From the NCBI RefSeq assembly GCF_003390925.1, contig NZ_QUBS01000024.1, positions 112,658 through 176,657 of the forward strand: a stretch of DNA of 64,000 bases, read 5' to 3'. Every line of letters begins with the position of its first letter. The stretch's first letter is position 1. The stretch is from Trinickia diaoshuihuensis. GTDB lineage: Bacteria; Pseudomonadota; Gammaproteobacteria; Burkholderiales; Burkholderiaceae. Under the pieces are notes generated by a model. The model was given only the letters and a program-made list of their open reading frames with translations. It made no database searches and was not told the DNA's origin. The position numbers and the translations under genes are program-made. Shown here one piece after another: positions 34,710-42,564 of this stretch.

Positions 34710-37349
34710 CTACTGCTGCGCCTCGAGTTGCCATCGCAAGACGGGATGATCGGTACCTGGCGTCATGGCCCATGTGCCGCTCGAACTGAAATCCCACCCC
34801 GAGAAGTTCGCGGCGTTCGACATTTGCGCGGTGGTCAGGCCGTTTGCCGTCGAGACGGGCGTGCCCGACGCCACCCCGGTGGCCGCGGCGGTCGTTTGCT
34901 TGTTCCAATAGACGTTGCGCGCGATGGACCCGGTATTGTTCACGGTAATGCCGGCGCTTGCGCCTTTCGGGCCGGTCGGCGGGTCGATGGCGCCGGGTTC
35001 GACCAACCCGGTGGCGAAGGATTGATCGATCTTGCCGGCGTTGTTGTAGACGAGCGCCGAGCCGGAGCCGCAATTGGAAGGATCGATGCATCCGTTCGCG
35101 ATGACTCGGCCGGTCGAATACGACTGACTGACCGCGCCGGTGTTTTGCAGCACGAGCCCCGCCGCATACCCGCAGCTCTGCGCGCCGCAGCGCCCGGCCT
35201 CCACGTCGCCTGTCTCGTACGATTGGCTGATCACCCCATAGTAGTTGTCCGACACGAGTCCCGCGGCTCCGCCGCAATGCGAGTCGTTGCATTGGCCGAC
35301 GACGACGCCCGTTGCGTACGATCGCATGATCGTCCCGCGATTGTCGCTGACGAGACCGGCGGGACCGTCCGCGGTAATGACGACGGCGGTTGCGCCTTGA
35401 ACTTGGCCGGAAGCGTGCGAGTCTGAAATCAGCCCGTCGTTCTCGCCGACGAGGCCGCCCACGGTGCCGGAATTGAGGATCGCCGCGCTGCTCGAACGTT
35501 CGATCGTGCCGACGTTCACGCCGACGAGCCCTCCCGCGATCGAGATGTTTTGAGTGGCCTGCACATCCCACACGCTGCCCGACGTATTCACGCGCAAGAT
35601 CGTCCCTTCATTGAAACCGGCCAAGATCCCCTCGGTGCCGTCTTCCCAGTTGTTTTGCGGATCGAGCGCCATCGCGATATTGCCGTTGACGTTGAGGTCT
35701 CGCACGATCGCGCTCGCACCGATTGTGCCGAACAGGCCGATCGATTGCGGGCCGGTGCCGCGCATCGTCAGCGAACTGATGGTATGGCCGCGTCCGTCGA
35801 ACTGACCCATGAATGCGGAATTGTCGTTGCCGAGCGGAATGAAGGAGCCGTCACCAGATGCGGTTGCCACGATGTCCCTGCCGAGTGCGTAGTTGCCCGC
35901 CAGATCGTTGTTGACGTTTTCCAGATCCTTATAGAAATTGATGAGCTTGTAGCTCGTGATCTGGGTTTGGAGGCCGCTGTCGGCCGGCGCGGTCCATGAT
36001 CCGCTGGCGAGAAGGTTCCCTGGGGTGTAAGTCCCGTTTATGTCACGGAACAAGCTGACGATGCCTTGGCTCGTCGACCAATCGACCGTGCCTTTATTCG
36101 TGATACCGCCGCCGTTGTCGATCGCTTGCGCATCGGCACGCAGGGTCAAATTACCGTTGCCGTCGTTCTTCAATTTCGCGGCGGCTTCGATGGTCAGAGA
36201 ATGGTAGGCGCCGAGCGTGAGCGATGCCGCGCCGCTCCAGTGGATAGTCGACGCCACGTCGATGTCGCCCGTCGTACCCAGGGCACCCGTCGTTTGCAGA
36301 TCGATGGACGTGCCCGCGTTCAAGTTGTTCTGGAAGACGGGCGCATCGAGGCTATCGATCGTGAGGCCCGGCGTGGTGATGTTCCAGACATTCGCCTTCA
36401 CGCTTGGGCCGCCCGCGATTCGCAGGGTGGCGGCGTTCGTATCGACCGTGCCGCCGCTGCCGTCCGCGTTGCGCGCTTGGATTGCGCCATCCATCCAGAC
36501 CCTGCCCGTATCGGCGACGAGCCAGACGTGGCCGTCGCGTGTCTTGGTGCCCGTCGCCCGCACGACGGAATGTGCGCCGGCTAGTGCATAGACGTTGCCG
36601 TCGGCTGCCTGCAGGCTGATTTGCGCCGCGTCGATCGTGCCGCGATTGACGACGATGCCGTGGCTCGCGGTTTGGACGAACACTTGTTGGCTGCCCGACG
36701 TATCGTGCAGCAGCACCTGTTGGCCGGCGACGAGCTCCGTGGTGCCTTGCGGCGCGGTGATGGTGCCGACGTTGTCGACTTCGTTGCTCGTGATGAGGAA
36801 GACGTCGCCGCCGCTCGATGTGATCTTGCCGAGGTTCACGACCGTGCCTTTGGCCGTCGTCGATGAATTCGCGAATGTCAGCGGCGCGCCGTTCATGAAC
36901 GCGGTGTTGTCCGTGTCGAGCGACGAGGCGACGAAGCGGCCGCCCGTTGCGATCACGCCGCTTTGCCCGACCACGATCCCTTGCGGATTGATCAGGTAGA
37001 CGCTGCCCGTGGCCGAGAGCGTGCCGAGAATCGACGAGGGCGTCGTACCGGTGACGCGGCTCAACGTTGCCCCCGCGCCGTTGTCGATGCTGACTTGATT
37101 GCCGCTGCCGATGGAAAAGCTGGTCCAATCGACGACGCCGCGACTCGAGGTTTGGTTGATCGTGAGCGATGTCGCGTTGCTGGAGATGGACCCCGACCCC
37201 GCAACGAACCGCCCGCCTTGCGGCAATACGCCGGCGGCAAGGGAAATCCCGGGTACGGTCAGGCACAGGGCCCAGAAGATCGGCGTGAGTCGTTGGAGCG
37301 GCGGGCGCGATGCGCGGCGCGCGTGTTCGATCCTCGAGGCAAGAGGCAT
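34710..37349 (-). CDS. two-partner-secretion-type exoprotein (FHA/HMW-like) with GLUG repeats, paralogue 2
   Basis: This 879-residue protein is closely similar to the exoprotein at 30541-33195 along its whole length. The N-terminus ends a signal region near ISLAAG. The TPS domain has RFVAGSGSIS, LINPQGIVVGQSG and GRFVASSLDTDNTAFMNG. GLUG repeats contain C-X4-C or C-X5-C pairs (about 35070-35095, 35170-35200, 35270-35295). The end is GLTTAQMSNAANFSGWDFSSSG. The ATG at 37349 is preceded by GAGGGTAACCGCT, similar to paralogue 1. A lipoprotein gene lies 76 bp upstream on the same strand. Export partner not in the window. Confidence 0.88.
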   Translation of the reverse strand: MPLASRIEHARRASRPPLQRLTPIFWALCLTVPGISLAAGVLPQGGRFVAGSGSISSNATSLTINQTSSRGVVDWTSFSIGSGNQVSIDNGAGATLSRVTGTTPSSILGTLSATGSVYLINPQGIVVGQSGVIATGGRFVASSLDTDNTAFMNGAPLTFANSSTTAKGTVVNLGKITSSGGDVFLITSNEVDNVGTITAPQGTTELVAGQQVLLHDTSGSQQVFVQTASHGIVVNRGTIDAAQISLQAADGNVYALAGAHSVVRATGTKTRDGHVWLVADTGRVWMDGAIQARNADGSGGTVDTNAATLRIAGGPSVKANVWNITTPGLTIDSLDAPVFQNNLNAGTSIDLQTTGALGTTGDIDVASTIHWSGAASLTLGAYHSLTIEAAAKLKNDGNGNLTLRADAQAIDNGGGITNKGTVDWSTSQGIVSLFRDINGTYTPGNLLASGSWTAPADSGLQTQITSYKLINFYKDLENVNNDLAGNYALGRDIVATASGDGSFIPLGNDNSAFMGQFDGRGHTISSLTMRGTGPQSIGLFGTIGASAIVRDLNVNGNIAMALDPQNNWEDGTEGILAGFNEGTILRVNTSGSVWDVQATQNISIAGGLVGVNVGTIERSSSAAILNSGTVGGLVGENDGLISDSHASGQVQGATAVVITADGPAGLVSDNRGTIMRSYATGVVVGQCNDSHCGGAAGLVSDNYYGVISQSYETGDVEAGRCGAQSCGYAAGLVLQNTGAVSQSYSTGRVIANGCIDPSNCGSGSALVYNNAGKIDQSFATGLVEPGAIDPPTGPKGASAGITVNNTGSIARNVYWNKQTTAAATGVASGTPVSTANGLTTAQMSNAANFSGWDFSSSGTWAMTPGTDHPVLRWQLEAQQ

Positions 37350-37424
37350 AGCGGTTACCCTCGTCGTTCAGAAACGTTCGTCCCGGAACGCGTGTCTTGC
37401 GCGAGGGGGACCGGTCATGGTCCG

Positions 37425-37437
37425 TTCATATTATGAA
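37425..37437 (-). promoter_or_regulatory. palindrome upstream of exoprotein gene 2
   Basis: TTCATA-T-TATGAA is a perfect palindrome 76 bp before the ATG of exoprotein 2, overlapping the stop of the lipoprotein gene. A second repeat GGACC-N6-GGTCC lies just before it. Possible operator or promoter element. Confidence 0.4.
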
Positions 37438-38142
37438 TTTTTCGCCGGTTCGGCAGCGCCAAAACCCCGTTAGAACGCGCCATCGTGTTGGGGGAGCGCT
37501 CGTGGTCGCGGCACTGGCTGCTTGGCTCTGCCTCAATTGTCGAACCGAGTTTTCGATGCTCTTTTTCTGCTCGGGCGTCATACCTGAAATGCCGCTATTT
37601 GCTGCGATCGGCGTTTCAGGCTTTATCCGAAGCGGGTAGCGAGCGTCGTTCGGCCAATTGCTATGCGCCTGCGCGCAGGCAAGTTCGGCTTCGGCGCCGA
37701 TCAACGAATGCGCAAAGATGTCTTGCCGGTTTTGTTGCTCGCCGTCGGAGAGCGGTTGCGATCGTACCAAGTCGCCATTCGCTCGTCGGGTATTGACGTG
37801 CAGGATCGAAAACTTGCCGCCGGCGCAATCGAACAGATAGTGGGCTTCCGCTACCTTGTAGCTGTAGCTCGTCGAGGGATTTTGAATCTTTTCGTAGGTG
37901 TCCCTTTCCCACGCCGTAATGGCACCATCGCCGTTTTCGCGCACGGAATTCAGATCGACTTCCGCCTTTGAAAACAAAGTCAACGAATAGGGCGGTACGG
38001 CCTTGACCCAGCGAGGCGGTGCTTTTTGCTGGGGATCCGCGGGTAATGCCGCGAGGGCGTCCCCGCTTGGTGCGCGTCGCTCGTTGCTCGCGCATCCCGC
38101 GCATAGCGTGGCGATCAGTGCGCAGAGTATCGTCAACTTCAT
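37426..38142 (-). CDS. putative lipoprotein, surface-adhesin-E-like pattern
   Basis: This 238-residue protein has a lipoprotein signal ending CAGC (Cys17 as lipidation site; the -3 residue is Cys, which is unusual). The mature part has VDLNSVRENGDGAITAWERDTY and later HYLFDCAGGKFSILHVNT, which resembles the small beta-barrel surface-adhesin protein E domain (value-rich strands with ITAW and YxxDC). The C-terminus beyond about residue 215 is low in conservation features. It lies upstream of exoprotein 2 on the same strand, so a joint surface role is possible. Family assignment is tentative. Confidence 0.65.
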   Translation of the reverse strand: MKLTILCALIATLCAGCASNERRAPSGDALAALPADPQQKAPPRWVKAVPPYSLTLFSKAEVDLNSVRENGDGAITAWERDTYEKIQNPSTSYSYKVAEAHYLFDCAGGKFSILHVNTRRANGDLVRSQPLSDGEQQNRQDIFAHSLIGAEAELACAQAHSNWPNDARYPLRIKPETPIAANSGISGMTPEQKKSIENSVRQLRQSQAASAATTSAPPTRWRVLTGFWRCRTGEKFII

Positions 38143-38291
38143 TGTTGGATCAGGCCGGTCGTTGTTATGAATGAAACGCGGTGCGCACTCGAGCGGGTAT
38201 TATGCCACCGGCTATGTCGCACCCGATCCGCGATGCGGCACCGGCAATGCCCGAGCCCGGCTATCCACTCAAGTCAAAGGAGAACAAGGTG

Positions 38292-38843
38292 ATGAGCGCG
38301 AACGACCTTTTATCGCGAATGCTGAAGTACCAGGCCTGGGCAAACTCGGAAGTGCTCGAGGCGATGAAAGGACTCGACGCCGACCGGCATGCGGCCGAAA
38401 GGCATGCCACGCTTCGGATCATGAATCATTGTCTCGTCGTCGGCAAAATATTCGCCGCGCACCTCGTCGGAAGAGAGCACGGGTTCGCGGCGGACAATAC
38501 GCCCGATACGCCTGAACTCGAGGTACTGCATTCGGACCTCGCGCGTGTCGATGCGTGGTTTCTCGAATACGTCGACGCCGCCGCGCCCTCCGTGCTGAGC
38601 GAGTCGGTTCCGTTCGCCTTTACCGACGGCGACAAAGGTTACATGACCCGCGAAGAGATGCTTACCCATGTCGTGATTCACGGCGGCTATCACCGCGGGG
38701 AGACGGTCGCGGTATTGAAGCGCGTTGCGCTCGCCGTCGGACCGCAGTTCAAGTTGCCGCGCGATACCTACGCGGTCCATCTGCATGGAGCCGAGCCGTC
38801 GCGCCGAGCCCAAGGCCTCGCTATCGCCGCTCCGTCGGTTTGA
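38292..38843 (+). CDS. DinB family protein
   Basis: This 183-residue four-helix-bundle protein is of the DinB/YfiT-like family. Candidate metal-binding His residues are in RIMNHCLVVGKIF and LTHVVIHGGYHRGETVAVLKR, spaced as in DinB proteins. The N-terminus is LLSRMLKYQAWANSEVLEAM, the usual start. AAAGGAG lies upstream of the ATG at 38292. Members are putative thiol-dependent transferases or metal enzymes; the substrate is unknown. Confidence 0.88.
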   Translation: MSANDLLSRMLKYQAWANSEVLEAMKGLDADRHAAERHATLRIMNHCLVVGKIFAAHLVGREHGFAADNTPDTPELEVLHSDLARVDAWFLEYVDAAAPSVLSESVPFAFTDGDKGYMTREEMLTHVVIHGGYHRGETVAVLKRVALAVGPQFKLPRDTYAVHLHGAEPSRRAQGLAIAAPSV

Positions 38844-38875
38844 TCCGCCGTAACGAAATGGTGTCAGGCACACCC

Positions 38876-38956
38876 CTTGCTCAACAGCCGGTAAGCGATC
38901 ATTCGACGCTCGTCTTGCTCAACAGCCGGTAAGCGATCATTCGACGCTCGTCTTGC
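38876..38956. repeat. 38-bp tandem repeat, two full copies plus 5 bp
   Basis: The unit beginning CTTGCTCAACAGCCGG is present at 38876-38913 and 38914-38951 without a mismatch, followed by a partial third copy (CTTGC). It lies in the leader region of the entericidin-like gene, ending 15 bp before its ATG. Confidence 0.9.
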
Positions 38957-38971
38957 CAAGGGAGGACTCTC

Positions 38972-39109
38972 ATGACACGACTCATCGCGCTGTTGTTGTT
39001 TGCAAGCACACTTGGGTTGACCGCCTGCCATACGGTCGAGGGCGCCGGCCAAGATATTTCGAAGGGCGGCCAAGCCATCAGCAATTCGGCGGAGCGTCAT
39101 TCCGACTAG
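38972..39109 (+). CDS. entericidin-like small lipoprotein
   Basis: This 45-residue peptide is MTRLIALLLFASTLGLTAC followed by HTVEGAGQDISKGGQAIS. The lipobox LTAC places the lipid on Cys19, and the mature 27 residues match the entericidin A/B pattern (VxGAGxDIxxGGxAI). GGGAGG lies eight bases upstream. Entericidins are envelope lipoproteins linked to stress or programmed lysis (EcnB) and its antidote (EcnA). Only one member is present here. Confidence 0.88.
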   Translation: MTRLIALLLFASTLGLTACHTVEGAGQDISKGGQAISNSAERHSD

Positions 39110-39405
39110 CCGCCCATTGCCGCGCTCGGATACTTAAGCGCGCTTAATCCAGGCATATCAATCAGCCATCGTTTCGGCTGATCGGACCTCTGGATCGCAA
39201 TTGTCGACTGCCGATTGCCGATTCAGAGGTCTTTCACTTTGCGCGCGAAAATAATACGACGATTGCGCGGCGCGGCAAATCGCGGAATTGCAAAGTACAC
39301 CTCAAGTTCCCCGTAAGACAGCCGTTAAATCGTCGTCGGCACCCACCGCGGTTATTGGCCGCATCGGGCCGCCGCCCCGTCTTACACTTTCTGAGGTTTT
39401 GTTCG
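39110..39405. other. non-coding region before chemoreceptor gene
   Basis: 296 bp without a supported gene. It contains short inverted repeats (for example CAGCC...GGCTG near 39163-39180) and should hold the chemoreceptor promoter. A sigma-28 site could not be shown convincingly. Confidence 0.4.
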
Positions 39406-40950
39406 ATGCGCAACAACGTGCCTGTCACCGGCCGGGAACATGAGTTGTCCGATGACGCAACCCTCATGTCGACAACCGACGCGCAAAGCTATATCACTTA
39501 TGCAAATTCGGCGTTCGTCGAGATCAGCGGCTTCTCCGCCGAGGAATTGGAGGGGCAGCCGCACAACGTCGTGCGTCACCCGGACATGCCGCAGGAAGCC
39601 TTCGCCGATATGTGGGCCACGCTCAAAGGCGGCGAGCCTTGGACGGCGATCGTCAAGAACCGGTGCAAGAACGGCGACCATTACTGGGTGAGGGCCAATG
39701 CGACGCCGGTCGTGCGCGGCGGACGTCCGATCGGCTATATGTCGGTGCGCACGAAGCCTTCGCGCGAGGAGATCTCCGCGGCGCAAGCGCTTTATGCGGA
39801 TTTTCGCGAGGGCCGTGCCGGCAATCGCGCGTTTCATAAGGGGCTCGTCGTCCGCAAGGGATGGCTCGGCTTTACTAGCGCGCTCAAGACGATGTCCGTG
39901 CGCTGGCGCATCCGCACGGCGCTGATCGCGTTGCTGGCGATGCTCGTCGGCGCCGCAGCGGCGGCCGGGCAAAGCGGCGCCGGACTCGGCGTATTCGGCG
40001 CGGCGGCATGCGTCGCCTGCGTGCTCGCGTCGCTTTGGCTCGAAGCGCAGATCGCCGGGCCGCTCGAACGGCTGCGCGAACATGCGCTCGAGGTGGCGTC
40101 GGGACAAGGGCGGCAATTGGCCGAAGCCGGCCGCGTCGACGAGATCGGCATGACGCTGCGCACCGTCAATCAGATGGGGCTTATGTTCCGCTGGCTGGTC
40201 GACGACGTCAGCGAGCAAGTACGTCACGTGCAGCAATCGATCAATGAATTCGCGCAAGGCAATATCGACCTGAGCTCGCGCACGGAACAAGCGGCGTCGA
40301 GCGTGCAACAGACGGCGTCCTCGATGATGCAAATGACGTCCACCGTCAAGAGCAACGCGGAGACGGCGGCAGCCGCGAATCAGCTTTCGAGCACCGCGAG
40401 CGAATCGGCATCGGCGGGCGGGCGCGCGGTGTCCGAAGTCGTGCATACGATGAACGACATCACGACGAGCTCGCGCAAGATCGCCGACATCATCGGCGTG
40501 ATCGACGGCATCGCATTCCAAACGAACATCCTCGCATTGAACGCGGCCGTGGAAGCGGCGCGCGCGGGCGAGCAAGGCCGCGGCTTCGCGGTCGTGGCCG
40601 GCGAGGTGCGCAGCTTGGCCCAGCGCAGTGCGACCGCGGCCAAGGAAATCAAATCGCTGATCGACGCGAGCGTCGAGAAGGTCGATTCGGGCGCCAAACT
40701 CGTCGACGACGCGGGCCGCACGATGGACGATATCGTCGCGCAGGTGAAACGCGTCTCCGACTTGATCGCGGAAATCAGTTCGTCCACGAACGAGCAAAGC
40801 GCCGGCGTGCTGCAAGTCGATCGCGCCGTCAGCGAGCTCGACAACATCACGCAGCAAAACGCGGCGCTCGTCGAGCAGAGCACGGCCGCCCTAGCTAGCC
40901 TGAAGCAGCAAGCGACGCGCCTCGTCGATGCCGTCGGCGTGTTCCGCTAA
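39406..40950 (+). CDS. methyl-accepting chemotaxis protein with N-terminal PAS domain (Aer-like)
   Basis: This 514-residue chemoreceptor has a cytoplasmic PAS domain at about residues 10-115 ([33 protein letters not shown], as in the FAD-binding Aer PAS), then a short hydrophobic region with one or two membrane segments (about 160-210). The signalling domain has the conserved hairpin tip [41 protein letters not shown]. No periplasmic sensor domain and no C-terminal CheR-binding pentapeptide are visible. It probably mediates aerotaxis or redox taxis. Confidence 0.92.
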   Translation: MRNNVPVTGREHELSDDATLMSTTDAQSYITYANSAFVEISGFSAEELEGQPHNVVRHPDMPQEAFADMWATLKGGEPWTAIVKNRCKNGDHYWVRANATPVVRGGRPIGYMSVRTKPSREEISAAQALYADFREGRAGNRAFHKGLVVRKGWLGFTSALKTMSVRWRIRTALIALLAMLVGAAAAAGQSGAGLGVFGAAACVACVLASLWLEAQIAGPLERLREHALEVASGQGRQLAEAGRVDEIGMTLRTVNQMGLMFRWLVDDVSEQVRHVQQSINEFAQGNIDLSSRTEQAASSVQQTASSMMQMTSTVKSNAETAAAANQLSSTASESASAGGRAVSEVVHTMNDITTSSRKIADIIGVIDGIAFQTNILALNAAVEAARAGEQGRGFAVVAGEVRSLAQRSATAAKEIKSLIDASVEKVDSGAKLVDDAGRTMDDIVAQVKRVSDLIAEISSSTNEQSAGVLQVDRAVSELDNITQQNAALVEQSTAALASLKQQATRLVDAVGVFR

Positions 40951-41026
40951 GGGATCGCGCCTCGCGACATCGCGCTCGCTTCGACGGGTACCGCGCCAGT
41001 ACCGATAGAGGCGAACGCGTTCCGCC

Positions 41027-41050
41027 CACCGCCCGCGAGTGCGGGCGGTG
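41027..41050 (+). terminator. hairpin between chemoreceptor and spermidine-synthase-like gene
   Basis: CACCGCCCGC-GAGT-GCGGGCGGTG is a perfect 10-bp stem with a 4-base loop, 77 bp after the chemoreceptor stop. There is no U-tract. Confidence 0.5.
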
Positions 41051-41113
41051 CCGCGGACAGTGCTATCCTCTCGTCCGATTCAACCCTGCGCTTGCGGGCG
41101 CACTCATCTTTCC

Positions 41114-42079
41114 ATGACCGATCTCATCAAGCGCGCTTCGGCCGAAGCGCGCGCTTTTGCACGCGGCAAGCGTGAGCAACGCGACCAACGCGACCAACGC
41201 AACGAACGCAACGAACGCAACGAACAAGGCAAACGCAAGCGTTCGCGCGCCGGCGCAGCCGACGATTTGGAGCACGACGCCGCACCGCGCATCGAGTTGC
41301 CGCGCAAACCGCGTTTCGCGCCCGTCACCTTCTCGGAAGAACGCGGCGTGCGCTATCTGCACTTCGGTACCGAGTGGGTGCAAGGCGCGATGCGGATCAA
41401 CAAGCCCGACCGGATCGAGCTCGAGTACGCGGAGCAGATGATGGCCTGGCTGCTGTTCTTGGAAACGCCGAAACGCGTCGTTCAACTCGGCCTGGGCGCC
41501 GCGGCGCTGACCAAGTTCGCCTATCGCTTCTTGCCGCGCGCGCATGTGGAAGCGGTGGAGCTCAATCCCGCGGTGGTCGTCGCGGCACGTACGATGTTCG
41601 CCTTGCCGCCCGATGATGCGCGCCTGACGGTGCACGAGACCGATGCCTGGGATTTCGTGGGTGACCGCGCCAATCACGGCACGATCGGCGCTTTGCAGAT
41701 CGATCTATACGATGCGACGGCGCGCGGCCCCGTGCTCGACACCGTCGCGTTCTATCGTGCCGTGCGCGCCTGTCTGACCGGGGCCGGTGTGGCAACGATC
41801 AATCTGTTCGGCGATCATCCGAGCTTCGTGCGCAACATGAAGCACTTGAACGCGGCGTTCGACGGCCGGGTGATCGCGCTGCCCGAAGTGCACGAGGGTA
41901 ATCGCATCGCGCTCGCGTTCTCCGGTCCGGCGCTCGATGTTTCGTATGCGGCGCTCGAGCGCCGCGCCCGGTTGCTCGAAGCGAAACTGGGCTTGCCGGC
42001 CCGTCGCTGGATCAAGGCGCTGCGCGAGGCGAACGCGGCGCGCACCGCGAACGCACCGGCGGATACGTTCAGTATTTGA
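41114..42079 (+). CDS. spermidine-synthase-like methyltransferase-fold protein
   Basis: This 321-residue protein has a Rossmann methyltransferase-like fold related to spermidine synthases: QMMAWLLFLETPKRVVQLGLGAAALTKFAYRFLPRAHVEAVELNPAVVVAARTMF gives the nucleotide-binding Gly loop and acidic residue. LQIDLYDATARG is the Asp region where polyamine synthases have the catalytic Asp. Many such proteins are not true spermidine synthases. The N-terminal 40 residues are Arg/Glu/Gln/Asn-rich, from a 9-bp tandem repeat (about 41176-41230). The start at 41114 is the first ATG fitting the fold. Confidence 0.82.
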   Translation: MTDLIKRASAEARAFARGKREQRDQRDQRNERNERNEQGKRKRSRAGAADDLEHDAAPRIELPRKPRFAPVTFSEERGVRYLHFGTEWVQGAMRINKPDRIELEYAEQMMAWLLFLETPKRVVQLGLGAAALTKFAYRFLPRAHVEAVELNPAVVVAARTMFALPPDDARLTVHETDAWDFVGDRANHGTIGALQIDLYDATARGPVLDTVAFYRAVRACLTGAGVATINLFGDHPSFVRNMKHLNAAFDGRVIALPEVHEGNRIALAFSGPALDVSYAALERRARLLEAKLGLPARRWIKALREANAARTANAPADTFSI

Positions 42080-42093
42080 ACGCGCAACGAACT

Positions 42094-42129
42094 GCCCGCC
42101 CGCGCCGTGCGAACGCGCGCCGGGCGGGC
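42094..42129 (+). terminator. hairpin after spermidine-synthase-like gene
   Basis: GCCCGCCCG and CGGGCGGGC form a 9-bp stem around an 18-base loop that can itself pair (CGCG/CGCG). It begins 15 bp after the stop and is followed by TTGCC. Confidence 0.5.
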
Positions 42130-42321
42130 TTGCCGCGTGCGGCGCAGCCCCGGGTCTGTCCCGCTTGACCGCTCGGGCAACGCTCTTATACTCTTCCCAA
42201 GCTTAATAAGCTGAACGTTGCCGGCCGGCCGCTCCATATGGGGTTTCGGAACGGTTCAATTCGGGTCGTCGCCTTCGCGGGGATGTCCCGCGGGGTGAAA
42301 AAGAGTAAAAGAGGAGACGTC

Positions 42322-42564
42322 ATGGCTCACAACGCCGACGCCAATCGAGCCTCCAAGCACTGGCTCTGGCTGCTGGTCGTGCCCTGGATCGCAATGATCT
42401 GGGTACCGTCGTACAACAAGATCGATCCCCAACTGTGGGGCTTTCCGTTTTTCTATTGGTACCAGTTGTTCTGGGTACTCATAAGCGCCGTCATCACGGG
42501 CGTCGTCTATTTCAAGACCAAATCGCGTTCGACGCCGGGCGCCTCTGCCGGAGACGCTCGATGA
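42322..42564 (+). CDS. DUF3311-type small membrane protein
   Basis: This 80-residue protein has two membrane segments (about residues 13-30 and 42-65): WLWLLVVPWIAMIWVPSYNKIDPQLWGFPFFYWYQLFWVLI. The pattern and position match DUF3311 proteins, which are encoded directly upstream of sodium:solute symporters in many proteobacteria and are thought to be accessory subunits. AGGAG lies upstream of the ATG. It overlaps the symporter gene by 4 bp (ATGA at 42561-42564). Confidence 0.85.
   Translation: MAHNADANRASKHWLWLLVVPWIAMIWVPSYNKIDPQLWGFPFFYWYQLFWVLISAVITGVVYFKTKSRSTPGASAGDAR

Noticed and set aside
38876..38956. Possible CRISPR-like repeat
   Set aside because: The 38-bp units are directly adjacent with no spacers and there are no cas genes, so it is a plain tandem repeat.
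39320..39360. Possible sigma-28 (FliA) promoter before the chemoreceptor
   Set aside because: A TAAA is present but the expected GCCGATAA-like -10 at the right distance matches at only about three positions.
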